DNA of 64,000 nt from Poriferisulfidus sp965221375 (GCA_965221375.1 OZ244883.1:930001-994000), one strand, 5' to 3'; shown: positions 1-9,191, counted from the first letter of the stretch. Program-made: numbers and translations. The notes: generated by a model from the sequence alone, not told the origin.

Positions 1-1
1 T

Positions 2-3000
2 AGTTTTGGATCGGTGCAGTATAGCGCACCTCGCACATCGGGAAATTACAGTGGCTATGAGTCGTTAATCGGAGACTTCAACGGAGATGGGTTAATGGAT
101 TTGGCGTGGGCCACGAAATCTAATTCCAGCCGGCATGTCAGCGTGTCTTTTGGGGACGGAACAGGTTTTTTTCAAGCGGCACATGATAGTTCAATTGGTT
201 CGCTTCGCAGTCAAAGAGAGGACATTTTGAATGTCAATCATACCCAATCGCCGGTAGCCATCGACTTTGACGGAGACGGGGTTTCCGAAATCTTCTGGAG
301 GTCTTGGATCAGGTACAGATATACGTATACATCTACATATCAAACTCCTTTTAGTTGTCCGGGGGTGTGGATATCGCAATATACCTGCAGGGCAGAATTT
401 TCCTTTAAAAGAAATACTTGGGCGGTTCATTATGCAACCAGCACAGTTCCGAAGGGCTATGGCCGGATTGCCACGATTGATACGGGCAATGGGACGACGT
501 TTAATATGGAATATGAGTCTCTATCGGCGAGTTCCGTGAATATTTATACCAAGGACAGTGACGACGACCTGTGCAGTTTGCCGTGCCGCGATATTCAGAT
601 GCCTCTCCAAGTGGTCAAGGAGGTCATAAAGGACCATGGTGATGATCTGACGGAGCAGATCAGTTATCGATATGGAGGCGCAAAAACGGACCTCAATGGG
701 CGGGGATTCAAGGGTTTCCGATGGATGGAGTTGACAGACGTACGGACTGGCATCGTTTCCCGTACCGAATATCAGCAAGATTTCCCTTATATCGGACAAG
801 TCAAATCAAGCAGCCGCTACGTTGATACCTCCCCTCAGACCCTTCTGCATACGGAGGCCAACACCTGGGCAAGCCTTTCTCTGAACGACGGTAAGACGCA
901 GTTTCCATATATTTCATCAAGTGCGGCGGCAACCTACGAGATGGAGGCTGGGCCGGGTAACAGTGCGGTGACGACAGTGACGAACGCGAGTAGCTACGAC
1001 AGTTACGGCAACCCGATTGAGATCACGGTGACGACAACGGGAGCGGGAGGCACGTACCGGAAGGTGACGACGAACACTTACACGAATACGATGGTGAACT
1101 GGCGTCTGGGCCGTCTGGCGTGTGCGCAGGTGCGTTCGGAGACACCGACGGTGGCGGTGACACGGACTTCGGGGTTCGCCTACAGTTCGGTGACGGGACT
1201 GTTGACAAAGGAAGTGGTTGAACCGAGTCCGGGAGTGATCAGCGGGTGCGTGTCGGCATTGTCGGCAGCGGAGTTGAAGGACATATCCTTGATCACGACG
1301 TACCAGCACGATGCTTACGGGAATCGCCGACAGTCGACGATTCGTGGAGGTGGGATCACCTCGCGTTCGAGTGCGACGGTGTGGGGCGAGCGGGCCAGTT
1401 GCGGAGCGGTGACGGCAAATGGACGTTTTCCCGTATCGGTGAGCAACGCGCTGGGCCATGTGGCAGAGAGTTGGTATTCGGGGGCGTTTGGAAAGTTGCT
1501 GCAGAGTCGGGACGCGAACGGGCTGGAGTTGCGTCAGGAGTATGACGGTTTTGGGCGCCTGATTCGTGTGGTGCATGCAGACGGTCGACAGGAGGTGGTG
1601 CAGTATCGGGACTGCACGGACATGGGCTTGTCTTGTCCCCCTCAAGCGGTGCGAGCAATTTTGACGGACCGCACGGGAGCGGCGTCGGTAATCAGTTATG
1701 TGGACCGGCGAGGCTTGGTAGTGCGCACGGAGACGGAAGGTTTTGATGGGACGGCAGTGTATCAGGACACGGAGTATGACGCGGCGAGCCAAGCCGTGCG
1801 GAAGTCGCGGGCGTATTACGCGGGAGAGGCGGCGCAGTGGAGTCAATACACTTATGACAAGTTGGGCCGGGTGAAGAGCGAGACGTTGCCGAATGGGAGT
1901 GTGACGACGACGAATTATGACGGATTGGTAGGAGGTTGGATTCAGCAGCGGGTGAGCGTGCAGGTCTCAAGTACAGCGACGGCACGGACGACGACGCGAG
2001 AGTACGACGCGCGGGGTATGACGGTACGGATGATTGATCCGCTGGGGAGCGAGACGCGTTTCGAGTATACGGAGTATGGCAAGCAGAAAAAGGTGACGGC
2101 GGCGAACGGTTCGGTGACGGAGCGGAGTTTCGATTTGCGGGGGCGGCTGCTGTCGGAGACGGATCCGGACCGAGGGATGCGGACGTACCGCTACAACGCA
2201 CTGGACGAATTGGTATCGAAGACGAATGCGCGGGGTCAGACGACCACATTTGTGTATGACTTGCTGGGTCGATTGGTGCGGCGATCGGAGGCGGAAGGCA
2301 CGACGGTGTGGGTGTATGACGCCTCAAGCACGGGCAAAGGTCGCCTGGCGCAGGTGTCGGGTCCGGATGGCTATTTGCGCACGCATGCGTATGACGCCTA
2401 TGGGCGCCCGTTGAGAGAGACAGCGACAATTGGAAGGGAGCGTTTTACGACGGCCCGAACGTATGACGCGGCAGGTCGGGTGGCGACGACAACTTATCCA
2501 GGGAGTGGGCTGGTGGTGCGTCATGAGTATACGGCGACGGGCTACTTGGAGAAAGTTCGAAAGGATGCTTCGTGCGGGACGGTGTATTGGACGGCGGAAA
2601 AGGTGGATGCGGAAGGTCGGGTAGAGGAGTCGCTACTAGGCAATGGAGTAGGCACAACACGAGTGTTCGATCCGCTGACGGGTTTGGTTCAGAGCATCCA
2701 GTCGGGTTTGGGCGAGACCTCGGGGGTGCAGGATTTGGGGTATGTGTTCGATGCGTACGGAAACTTGACCATGCGGGAAGATTTCGCGCAGGATGTGTAT
2801 GAGAGTTTCACGTATGACACGCTGAACCGGTTGACAGGTTCGGAGCTGAAGAACGCGGGGACGGAGGCGTTATTAGCGAACAAAAATTATCGCTACGATG
2901 CGGTGGGGAATCTGATAAACAAGTCGGATGTGGGGGCGGCAGACTATGTTTATGGGGCGGGCGATGCGGGTCCGCATGCGGTAACGTCGGCGGGGGACTA

Positions 3001-4657
3001 TGTCTATATTTACGATGCCAGCGGAAATATGGTGTCGGGAGCCGGACGGACGCTGACATGGACGAGCTTCCAGAAGCCGCGAACGATAGCGAAAGGGTCG
3101 ACCGTGAGCACGTTTGAGTATGGGCCGGACCGGGGACGGGTAAGGCAGGTGAAAGTGAAGGGCGCGGTGACGGAGATTCTCACTTATGTGGGCGGGCTGT
3201 ATGAGCGGGTGGAAAAGACGGGTTCGGCGATGGAGCATGTGCACTACGTGTTCGCAGGAGGGGCGCGGGTTGCAATAGAGACGGCGAGCGAGTCGGCGGG
3301 CTCAAACGTGAAGTTGCGCTATCTGCACATGGACCACTTAGGTTCAGTGGATGTGGTAACAAACGAGTTGGGAGAGGTTGTGGAACGGCTGTCTTTTGGA
3401 GCGTTTGGAGAACGGCGGGTTGCGCAGGGCACGGCCACTTGGCAGGACTTGGCACTGGCATTATCTTCAGCGGAAACGCGGCGGGGTTTCACTGGCCACG
3501 AGCAACTGGACGACTTTGGTTTGGTGCACATGAACGGGCGAGTGTATGACCCGCACTTGGGGCGTTTCCTCAGTGCGGATCCATTTGTACAGTTTGCCCT
3601 TTCGTCGCAGGGCTACAACCGCTATACCTACGCCGGCAACAACCCGTTGTCGTATACCGACCCCAGCGGATATTTCATTAAGTCGCTGTTCCGCAAAGTC
3701 GCGAGGTTGGTCAAGAAGGTTTTCAAAAGTTCGGTGTTTCGAACCGTCGCTGCGGTGGCGTTTGCTGTTTATGGGGGGCCAGCTGGAGCAAAGTTGCTAG
3801 GCATGGCGGAAAGTGCTTTCGTGGAAGGTGCGATCGGAGGGTTCGGGGCAGGATTAATTTCAAGCGGAGGCGATATCAAGTCGGCCTTTGTTGGAGGATT
3901 GAGTGGGGGCGCGTTGGGATTTGTTGGAGGCAGTGAATTATTTGAGCTGGCATCAAGTCGCGCAGTCGCGCATGGTGCCGTTGGTGGGGTTTCCTCAGAG
4001 TTGATGGGTGGCAAGTTCGGGGAAGGATTCTTGTCGGCAGGGTTCTCAAGTCTGGCGGCTCCCCAGATAGACAAATTTAATTTCGACGAAAAGGCAGCCC
4101 GTATGATAACGACGGCTGTTGTCGGTGGTACAGCGTCTGTACTCGCTGGCGGGAAATTCGCCAATGGGGCAAAAACCGCTGCCTATCTGCAATTGTTTGT
4201 GGAAATTGCAAACTTTTATGCAGTTTATACGGGCACAACCGCAGATTGGCGCCCAGGGAAAAATTACGAAAAAACTAAATTTAAAGTTGTGGACGAGAGG
4301 AATGGCTTTTACATGCAGGATTTCAGAGACCTTCCAGCCGATGCTAACACCGTCGGTAGAAATCTAGATATAGGAGACGCGTTTTGTGTCCAAGGTGACG
4401 CTTGCAGTAGATTTCTGAATGAGATCCCGGGCATCAATGCGACCTCCAAATTCCATGACCGTATCATGAGTTCTGCTGAATACGGGGCAAAATATGGTGC
4501 TATTACTGGTGTTCAGGCAACATTGCTTGATGGCCAGGTTTTCAATTTTGCAACCATGCTTCCCAGTGCCGCAATCGCTTACAGTGCGATAGCGGGAGAA
4601 AATATAAGAGGGTGGCATCGCAGCGCTCTGGCTTGGCATCATGTTCGGGATAAATAA
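2..4657 (+). CDS. Rhs/YD-repeat protein with variable C-terminal tip (5' end outside window)
   Basis: The frame is open to the left edge, so the GTG at 14 is probably internal and the true start lies outside. In order: two FG-GAP/VCBS-like segments (GDFNGDG near 77, DFDGDG near 263), a linker, then many YD repeats of the YDxxGR type from about 1000 to 3200, closed by the Rhs core signature (GRFLSADPF, then NNPLSYTDPSG) at about 3560-3670. After the core comes a Gly/Ala-rich segment (about 3680-4230) and an unrecognised tip of about 140 residues ending in HHVRDK. Rhs proteins form a shell around a C-terminal toxin that is released by self-cleavage; the tip is the likely effector. The core is rich in G and codon-biased, while the tip is AT-richer, the usual mosaic of polymorphic toxins. 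I cannot name the toxin fold. Secretion route unknown; no PAAR or VgrG is in view. Confidence 0.9.
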   Translation, partial: SFGSVQYSAPRTSGNYSGYESLIGDFNGDGLMDLAWATKSNSSRHVSVSFGDGTGFFQAAHDSSIGSLRSQREDILNVNHTQSPVAIDFDGDGVSEIFWRSWIRYRYTYTSTYQTPFSCPGVWISQYTCRAEFSFKRNTWAVHYATSTVPKGYGRIATIDTGNGTTFNMEYESLSASSVNIYTKDSDDDLCSLPCRDIQMPLQVVKEVIKDHGDDLTEQISYRYGGAKTDLNGRGFKGFRWMELTDVRTGIVSRTEYQQDFPYIGQVKSSSRYVDTSPQTLLHTEANTWASLSLNDGKTQFPYISSSAAATYEMEAGPGNSAVTTVTNASSYDSYGNPIEITVTTTGAGGTYRKVTTNTYTNTMVNWRLGRLACAQVRSETPTVAVTRTSGFAYSSVTGLLTKEVVEPSPGVISGCVSALSAAELKDISLITTYQHDAYGNRRQSTIRGGGITSRSSATVWGERASCGAVTANGRFPVSVSNALGHVAESWYSGAFGKLLQSRDANGLELRQEYDGFGRLIRVVHADGRQEVVQYRDCTDMGLSCPPQAVRAILTDRTGAASVISYVDRRGLVVRTETEGFDGTAVYQDTEYDAASQAVRKSRAYYAGEAAQWSQYTYDKLGRVKSETLPNGSVTTTNYDGLVGGWIQQRVSVQVSSTATARTTTREYDARGMTVRMIDPLGSETRFEYTEYGKQKKVTAANGSVTERSFDLRGRLLSETDPDRGMRTYRYNALDELVSKTNARGQTTTFVYDLLGRLVRRSEAEGTTVWVYDASSTGKGRLAQVSGPDGYLRTHAYDAYGRPLRETATIGRERFTTARTYDAAGRVATTTYPGSGLVVRHEYTATGYLEKVRKDASCGTVYWTAEKVDAEGRVEESLLGNGVGTTRVFDPLTGLVQSIQSGLGETSGVQDLGYVFDAYGNLTMREDFAQDVYESFTYDTLNRLTGSELKNAGTEALLANKNYRYDAVGNLINKSDVGAADYVYGAGDAGPHAVTSAGDYVYIYDASGNMVSGAGRTLTWTSFQKPRTIAKGSTVSTFEYGPDRGRVRQVKVKGAVTEILTYVGGLYERVEKTGSAMEHVHYVFAGGARVAIETASESAGSNVKLRYLHMDHLGSVDVVTNELGEVVERLSFGAFGERRVAQGTATWQDLALALSSAETRRGFTGHEQLDDFGLVHMNGRVYDPHLGRFLSADPFVQFALSSQGYNRYTYAGNNPLSYTDPSGYFIKSLFRKVARLVKKVFKSSVFRTVAAVAFAVYGGPAGAKLLGMAESAFVEGAIGGFGAGLISSGGDIKSAFVGGLSGGALGFVGGSELFELASSRAVAHGAVGGVSSELMGGKFGEGFLSAGFSSLAAPQIDKFNFDEKAARMITTAVVGGTASVLAGGKFANGAKTAAYLQLFVEIANFYAVYTGTTADWRPGKNYEKTKFKVVDERNGFYMQDFRDLPADANTVGRNLDIGDAFCVQGDACSRFLNEIPGINATSKFHDRIMSSAEYGAKYGAITGVQATLLDGQVFNFATMLPSAAIAYSAIAGENIRGWHRSALAWHHVRDK

Positions 4658-4664
4658 TAGGCTC

Positions 4665-5012
4665 ATGGTTTGTTATAGATTTCCCGGAAGACCTGACAGG
4701 CGTTTCCTAAGTGTGATGCTACTAGCATATTTGCTGCTGCCGGCATTACTGTCTTGCGACATGACACCGACTCACGAAGCTTTTCTTAGTTTTCATGAAA
4801 GCGATGTGGGCCGAGAAATGGAGGAGGTTTACTCTGGCACTTACATTGTGCCTTATATGCTGGAGGGAAAGATTTTGCCTAATGGCAATTCAGAATACGG
4901 ATTTGCGCGTAGAGGGACATGCGAAGTATATTACGAAGTTGATCCAGAAACGAGGATTATTGTTGCTTGGAGATGGCAAGGATTAAAAGAGGATTGTATT
5001 CACGGCGGCTAA
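4665..5012 (+). CDS. Small lipoprotein behind the Rhs gene, candidate immunity protein
   Basis: A 115-residue protein with an N-terminal signal: basic RPDRR, a hydrophobic stretch and the lipobox LLSC, with Cys31 as the lipidated residue. The mature part is about 85 residues and not recognised. It starts 7 bases after the Rhs stop, with AGG just before the ATG. An upstream in-frame ATG at 4641 would overlap the Rhs gene by 17 bases and add eight residues. The position directly behind a polymorphic toxin gene is the classic place for an immunity gene, and membrane anchoring would fit a toxin met in the periplasm. That role is an inference from position only. Confidence 0.7.
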   Translation: MVCYRFPGRPDRRFLSVMLLAYLLLPALLSCDMTPTHEAFLSFHESDVGREMEEVYSGTYIVPYMLEGKILPNGNSEYGFARRGTCEVYYEVDPETRIIVAWRWQGLKEDCIHGG

Positions 5013-5021
5013 GTAGTTCCC

Positions 5022-5090
5022 TGAGGTGGTCCCACTTCTTTGGACAGTTTGAAGGTGGAATTAACGTGTGCTCCGATTGATGTGATGCCC
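5022..5090. repeat. 69-bp repeat, copy A (possible IS3-type end remnant)
   Basis: Matches 48571-48639 without gaps at 60 of 69 positions. It begins TGAGGTGGTCC and contains TTTGGACAG, which resembles the tip of IS3-family elements. No transposase is attached. This copy lies 9 bases after the lipoprotein stop codon and so marks the right edge of the Rhs accessory segment. Confidence 0.65.
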
Positions 5091-5140
5091 ATTATGAGAA
5101 CTTCGTTTCCTAGTCATAGCCTGATACTTCGGCACAAAAT

Positions 5141-6664
5141 TTAATATAACTTTTTCGCACACAAAAAACAGAAAGCAAGTGCCAGCAATGACAATACTGC
5201 AAACGGCCATTCTCCTAGCCGAACATAAGGAGTGACCCCGTCTCGAGATTGCACTTCTCCTTCCAGAATTACTCTTTTGAACAGCGGTGTTGTTTTCTCG
5301 ACGGACCCATCCGCTCTAATAATAGCAGTGACTCCACCATTCGCAGCGCGAAGAAGGTCCCGCCCTGTTTCTATGGCACGGAGCCGATTTGCTTCCAAGT
5401 GCTGCCACGGCCCTCGGCTATAACCGAACCACGAGTCGTTGCTGACGTTAATCAAATAAGCCGCATCGGGAAAGGAGAGGCGGGTGATTTCCGGGTAGAT
5501 TGATTCGTAGCAGATCGACACGCCAACAGGGTGATTATGTATTTGAAGTAGCGGCCTGTCCTGTGAAGATTCCAAATTATTCATTCTAAAATCCATTTGT
5601 CGATAGATTGGTTCTAGCCAGTCTGCCAACGGCGTATATTCCCCAAGTGGAACCAAACGCCGTTTCCCGTAACGTTGATTTGTCTTAATATTTATCAACC
5701 CTGCATGAAACTGAGACGGGCTTTCCCCTAAGTAAAACGTACCTGACAGGAGAGTCGCATCGGCATCCAAGATATCAGTTGCTATCATTTGATAATAAGA
5801 GGCGACTTCCACATAAAACTTTGGGATTGCTCCTTCTGGCCAAATAATTACAGGTGTTTTTGCCACTTGCCGCGTCATGTTTTGATAAGTCTGCATGATC
5901 AGTTCCATGTTTTGTTCCCGCCATATGACGCCTTGATCCAGGTTAGCCTGAATTAAAGCCACCTGCACAGGTTCTCCCAACGGCTTGCTCCAAGATATAT
6001 GGCGCACGCTTTCGCCACCCACGATAATGAGTGCCACAGCACTTAACCAAACGACACGCATAGAGGAATTCCGTTGCAGACATCCGACAAACCACCCCAT
6101 CGACAACAAAAGTATCAGGCCCGTCCCATAGACACCCACCAAGGGCAAGTAGCCGGCCCAAGGACTGTCCAATCCTCCTTGCCCGAATAAAACCCAAGGA
6201 AATCCATGCAATACCGTTCCTCTCGTCCATTCGGATACGGCTAGGAGTACAGCCACGGTAGTCAAGCGGCGTAAGCCTTTCGGGAACAAGCGAGCCCCCA
6301 ACCACGCGGCAAGCATCGGATACAAGGATAGGTAGAATATTAGAGTTATCGTGATAGCCAGTGATAGCCATAGAGGTGTGTCGGCGTGGTTGTATAAACC
6401 GGAAGCGATCCAGTAAGTACCACAGCCGAAATATCCGATGCCAAACAACCAGCCACGTTGCGCGGCGGTTTTCCCCAAGCTTGAATTGATAATATAGAAA
6501 AACATAATGAGTCCGATCCAGAGTGCCGGGCGAAAGGCATATGGAGCAAAACCAAATGAGGCAACAACGCCGCCACTCACAGCGCATGCATGCCCCCAAA
6601 GCGGGCTCTTAAATCTCCGCATTAAATTGGGGGAGTCGGATGATTCCATGCCGTATTCAGGCAA
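5141..6664 (-). CDS. lnt: Apolipoprotein N-acyltransferase
   Basis: Transfers an acyl chain from phospholipid to the N-terminal Cys of apolipoproteins at the periplasmic face of the inner membrane, the last step of lipoprotein maturation. 507 residues, close to the usual 510. The N-terminal part has about six membrane segments; a nitrilase-like domain fills roughly residues 230-480; one membrane segment closes the protein. The catalytic triad is readable: Glu277 in WPEG, Lys334 in YGKRRLVPLGEY and Cys385 in SICYES, matching E. coli E267-K335-C387. Start taken at the first ATG; Met6 and Met15 are alternatives. In many proteobacteria lnt follows a CorC-type gene, but here it stands alone, divergent from the copper-enzyme gene. 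Its likely clients here include the GspD lipoprotein and the lipoprotein at 4665. Confidence 0.95.
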   Translation of the reverse strand: MPEYGMESSDSPNLMRRFKSPLWGHACAVSGGVVASFGFAPYAFRPALWIGLIMFFYIINSSLGKTAAQRGWLFGIGYFGCGTYWIASGLYNHADTPLWLSLAITITLIFYLSLYPMLAAWLGARLFPKGLRRLTTVAVLLAVSEWTRGTVLHGFPWVLFGQGGLDSPWAGYLPLVGVYGTGLILLLSMGWFVGCLQRNSSMRVVWLSAVALIIVGGESVRHISWSKPLGEPVQVALIQANLDQGVIWREQNMELIMQTYQNMTRQVAKTPVIIWPEGAIPKFYVEVASYYQMIATDILDADATLLSGTFYLGESPSQFHAGLINIKTNQRYGKRRLVPLGEYTPLADWLEPIYRQMDFRMNNLESSQDRPLLQIHNHPVGVSICYESIYPEITRLSFPDAAYLINVSNDSWFGYSRGPWQHLEANRLRAIETGRDLLRAANGGVTAIIRADGSVEKTTPLFKRVILEGEVQSRDGVTPYVRLGEWPFAVLSLLALAFCFLCAKKLY

Positions 6665-6700
6665 GATTAAAACAACCGTATAGACGCAAGGGAATCAAAA

Positions 6701-6729
6701 TGGTATAAATAAAACACTGTAACTATAAT
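6701..6729 (+). promoter_or_regulatory. Possible promoter of the redoxin-cytochrome-monooxygenase gene
   Basis: A perfect TATAAT at 6724-6729 lies 17 bases after a weak -35 (TGGTAT, 6701-6706). It is about 90 bases before the ATG at 6819. The poor -35 box keeps confidence low. Confidence 0.35.
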
Positions 6730-6818
6730 TCGGACTATTTGAAGGCGTTTTGTACGCTTGGGCTATGCGACGCGAACTCCTTCTGGCGAGAAATTTTCCC
6801 AACACTTTTATTTATGCC

Positions 6819-8576
6819 ATGAAGCAAATCGCAAGTAGTTTAATATTTTTGATTACTCTGGCGATTTTAACAGAAGCATGGGCGGCCAAACCCAGGGAGC
6901 GAGTCGAAAATTTCACTCTCTTAGACCATCGTGGAGAATCTCATGAGCTGTATTACTACAGCGATACCGCGGCTTTGGTAATTATGGTTCAAGGCAATGG
7001 CTGTCCCATTTCAAGAAACGCATGGCCTCGTTTCAAGGAGCTAAGCCACGAATATGCCCAAAAGAGGGTGAAGTTTATGATGATCAACTCCAATCTTCAA
7101 GATCATCGAACAAGCATAAGCCGGGAGGCGGAGCAATTCGAAATAAATCTGCCAATCCTGGTTGACGATACTCAGATTATTGGAGAGTCGCTGGGTTTGA
7201 TCCGTACAGGCGAAGTGTTCGTGTTAAATCCCAAGGATTGGACTGTGGTGTACCGGGGTGCCATGGACGATCGGTTGACCTACGAAGTGCAGAAAGCGGT
7301 TGCGAGCCAACATTATTTGAAAGATGCGCTGGACGACTTTCTGGAGGGGGTGCCAGTGCGCACGGCGAGTACCGATGCGGTGGGTTGCCTAATCAATTTC
7401 CCTCGAATGAGGCAACAGCAAAGTTCGGAGAAAATCTCCTACTCGAAAGAGATCGCCCCGATTCTGATAAACAAATGCGTGATCTGCCATCGCTCAGGAG
7501 GTATTGGTCCCTGGGCGATGACGGACTACAGCATGGTACGTGGTTTCGCCCCGATGATTCGCGAGGTCATTAGAACCAAGCGGATGCCGCCTTGGCATGC
7601 CGACCCCGCTTTTGGACACTTCAGCAATGATCGCTCTTTGACGGTAGAAGAGGTTCAGACCTTGGTTCATTGGGTAGAGTCAGGAGCCCCGAGAGGCGAA
7701 GGAGCTGACCCACTTTCCAAGATGGACCACAACCGGCCACAGTGGAAGCTCGGTGAGCCCGATTTAGTGATTGAGATTCCCGCAACGGAGGTTCCAGCAA
7801 CCGGCCTTGTCGAGTATCAATACCAGCTGGCGGAGAACCCCTTGGATGAACACGTATGGATTTGGGCATCAGAAATCATTCCAGGGGATCCTTCCGCACT
7901 GCATCATGTGGTAACCAAGTTCGGGGCCATAGAGGTGGCAGGTACCGGTGGCGAGAAGATTGAGCAAGGAGTAGCAGAGCAGTTGGGGGTATATTTGCCG
8001 GGGCGATGGGAGGATGTTTGCTCTCAGGATAGTGCCGTATTACTACCTTCCGGGGCAACATTTGAGTTTGAGATGCATTACACGACCTACGGCCGAAAAA
8101 CTGTGGATCGTTCGCGCTTTGGCCTTTATTTCCGTAAAAATCCTCCCAAGCACCACTTGCAGGTGGCTTTTTTCGTGAATAAGGATATAAAGATCCCACC
8201 TCACGCGAAAAACCACAAGGAAACCGCCGAGCAGGTCTTTACCTGGGGAGATGTGCTGATCTTTGACTTGCATCCCCATGCCCACTACCGTGGCAAGGCA
8301 TCAAATTTTGTTGCCTATTATCCGAATGGGACCGCCGAAACCCTGCTGTCCGTACCGGATTACGATTTCAACTGGCAAACATCCTATAAACTTGCCGAGC
8401 CCAAATTGCTGCCGAAAGGTACACGGGTCGTACACACCACTTGGTGGGATAATTCGGCACAGAACCCGGCCAATCCCGATCCGACTCGTGAAGTCCCTTG
8501 GGGGCTGCAGAGTATGGATGAAATGCTGTACGGGACGATCCGGTTCAGCTATATTGATTCGACATATTCGCCCTGA
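6819..8576 (+). CDS. Exported redoxin - cytochrome c - copper type II monooxygenase-like fusion
   Basis: 585 residues from the ATG at 6819, which opens a clear signal peptide (about 1-23, ending AWAA). The frame is open further up to 6750, but that start would bury the signal. Residues about 25-190 look like a thioredoxin-fold redoxin with a single Cys in NGCPISRN. A heme c motif CVICH is at 220-224. The rest resembles the PHM/dopamine beta-monooxygenase copper fold: HH at 362-363, His420 in HYTT, HPHAH at 485-489 and a late Met in SMDEM, all plausible copper ligands. Such fusions are known from environmental genomes, mostly without known substrate. A periplasmic, copper-dependent oxidation of an unknown substrate is inferred. 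It stands as a single gene between divergent lnt and the T2SS operon. Confidence 0.85.
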   Translation: MKQIASSLIFLITLAILTEAWAAKPRERVENFTLLDHRGESHELYYYSDTAALVIMVQGNGCPISRNAWPRFKELSHEYAQKRVKFMMINSNLQDHRTSISREAEQFEINLPILVDDTQIIGESLGLIRTGEVFVLNPKDWTVVYRGAMDDRLTYEVQKAVASQHYLKDALDDFLEGVPVRTASTDAVGCLINFPRMRQQQSSEKISYSKEIAPILINKCVICHRSGGIGPWAMTDYSMVRGFAPMIREVIRTKRMPPWHADPAFGHFSNDRSLTVEEVQTLVHWVESGAPRGEGADPLSKMDHNRPQWKLGEPDLVIEIPATEVPATGLVEYQYQLAENPLDEHVWIWASEIIPGDPSALHHVVTKFGAIEVAGTGGEKIEQGVAEQLGVYLPGRWEDVCSQDSAVLLPSGATFEFEMHYTTYGRKTVDRSRFGLYFRKNPPKHHLQVAFFVNKDIKIPPHAKNHKETAEQVFTWGDVLIFDLHPHAHYRGKASNFVAYYPNGTAETLLSVPDYDFNWQTSYKLAEPKLLPKGTRVVHTTWWDNSAQNPANPDPTREVPWGLQSMDEMLYGTIRFSYIDSTYSP

Positions 8577-8698
8577 GGTCCGAGTCGACGCGACTTCATC
8601 AAATGTCGCTTTTCCATCGCAGTGTGCGCTGGAGTTATGAGACTTGCGCCTATTGGCGGTCGGTTAAATTTGACGCATCCCCTTGCATGTCGAAAGGT

Positions 8699-8724
8699 AT
8701 GATTTCAAATCATTTTCATATAAT
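8699..8724 (+). promoter_or_regulatory. Perfect 15-bp palindrome next to a TATAAT box upstream of the T2SS operon
   Basis: 8699-8713 is a perfect 7-1-7 inverted repeat (ATGATTT C AAATCAT). A TATAAT follows at 8719-8724, about 40 bases before the gspG start. The palindrome overlaps the place where a -35 box would sit, so it could be an operator, or the promoter could be activator-dependent. No good -35 sequence is visible. Confidence 0.45.
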
Positions 8725-8765
8725 GATGAGATTGACACCAAGGGAATTCCCCATAGGATAGAGGC

Positions 8766-9182
8766 ATGTCTCGATCGCCTTCACGAATGAGAGGTTTCAC
8801 CCTCATCGAGTTACTTGTGGTTTTGGTGATTTTGGGGTTGATTGGGTCGATTGCGGCCCCGCAGGTTTTCAAGTGGCTTGCCAAGGCCAATGCAGATGCC
8901 GCCAAGGTTCAAATTTTCGCCCTCAGCAGCGGTGTCGATTTGTATCGTCTTGAGGTGGGTTCATACCCCCCAAGCCTACAGGCATTGATTGCTCGTCCGA
9001 GCAATGCTGTACGCTGGAATGGGCCGTATTTGAAGCAGAACACGCTGCCGAAAGATCCTTGGGGGCGGGAGTACCAATATCAATATCCGGGAGAATACGG
9101 AGTCTACGATTTATATTCTCTTGGAGCGGATGGCGAAGTTGGGGGAGAAGGAGAAAATGCAGATTTGACTAACTGGGAGTAG
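8766..9182 (+). CDS. gspG: Type II secretion major pseudopilin GspG
   Basis: Main subunit of the periplasmic pseudopilus that drives proteins through the secretin. 138 residues. A short leader with Arg residues ends in the prepilin-peptidase site G-FTLIE, with Glu at +5, followed by a roughly 20-residue hydrophobic helix. The C-terminal part has the GspG-typical SYPPSLQALI and LPKDPWG segments and an acidic end (GADGEVGGEGE) that matches the calcium site of the family. The start at 8766 is preceded by GAGG; Met8 is an alternative. It is the first gene of the operon here, whereas in Xanthomonas xps the order is E-F-G. The prepilin peptidase gspO is not in the window. Confidence 0.95.
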   Translation: MSRSPSRMRGFTLIELLVVLVILGLIGSIAAPQVFKWLAKANADAAKVQIFALSSGVDLYRLEVGSYPPSLQALIARPSNAVRWNGPYLKQNTLPKDPWGREYQYQYPGEYGVYDLYSLGADGEVGGEGENADLTNWE

Positions 9183-9191
9183 GTACGACAG

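Noticed and set aside
917..2660. Long open frames opposite and across the Rhs core
   Set aside because: They lie wholly inside the Rhs frame, are Arg/Pro-rich, and stem from biased codon use in the YD repeats.
8670..8703. TTGACG ... TATGAT as a gspG promoter
   Set aside because: The spacer is 22 bases, too long for a normal sigma-70 promoter.
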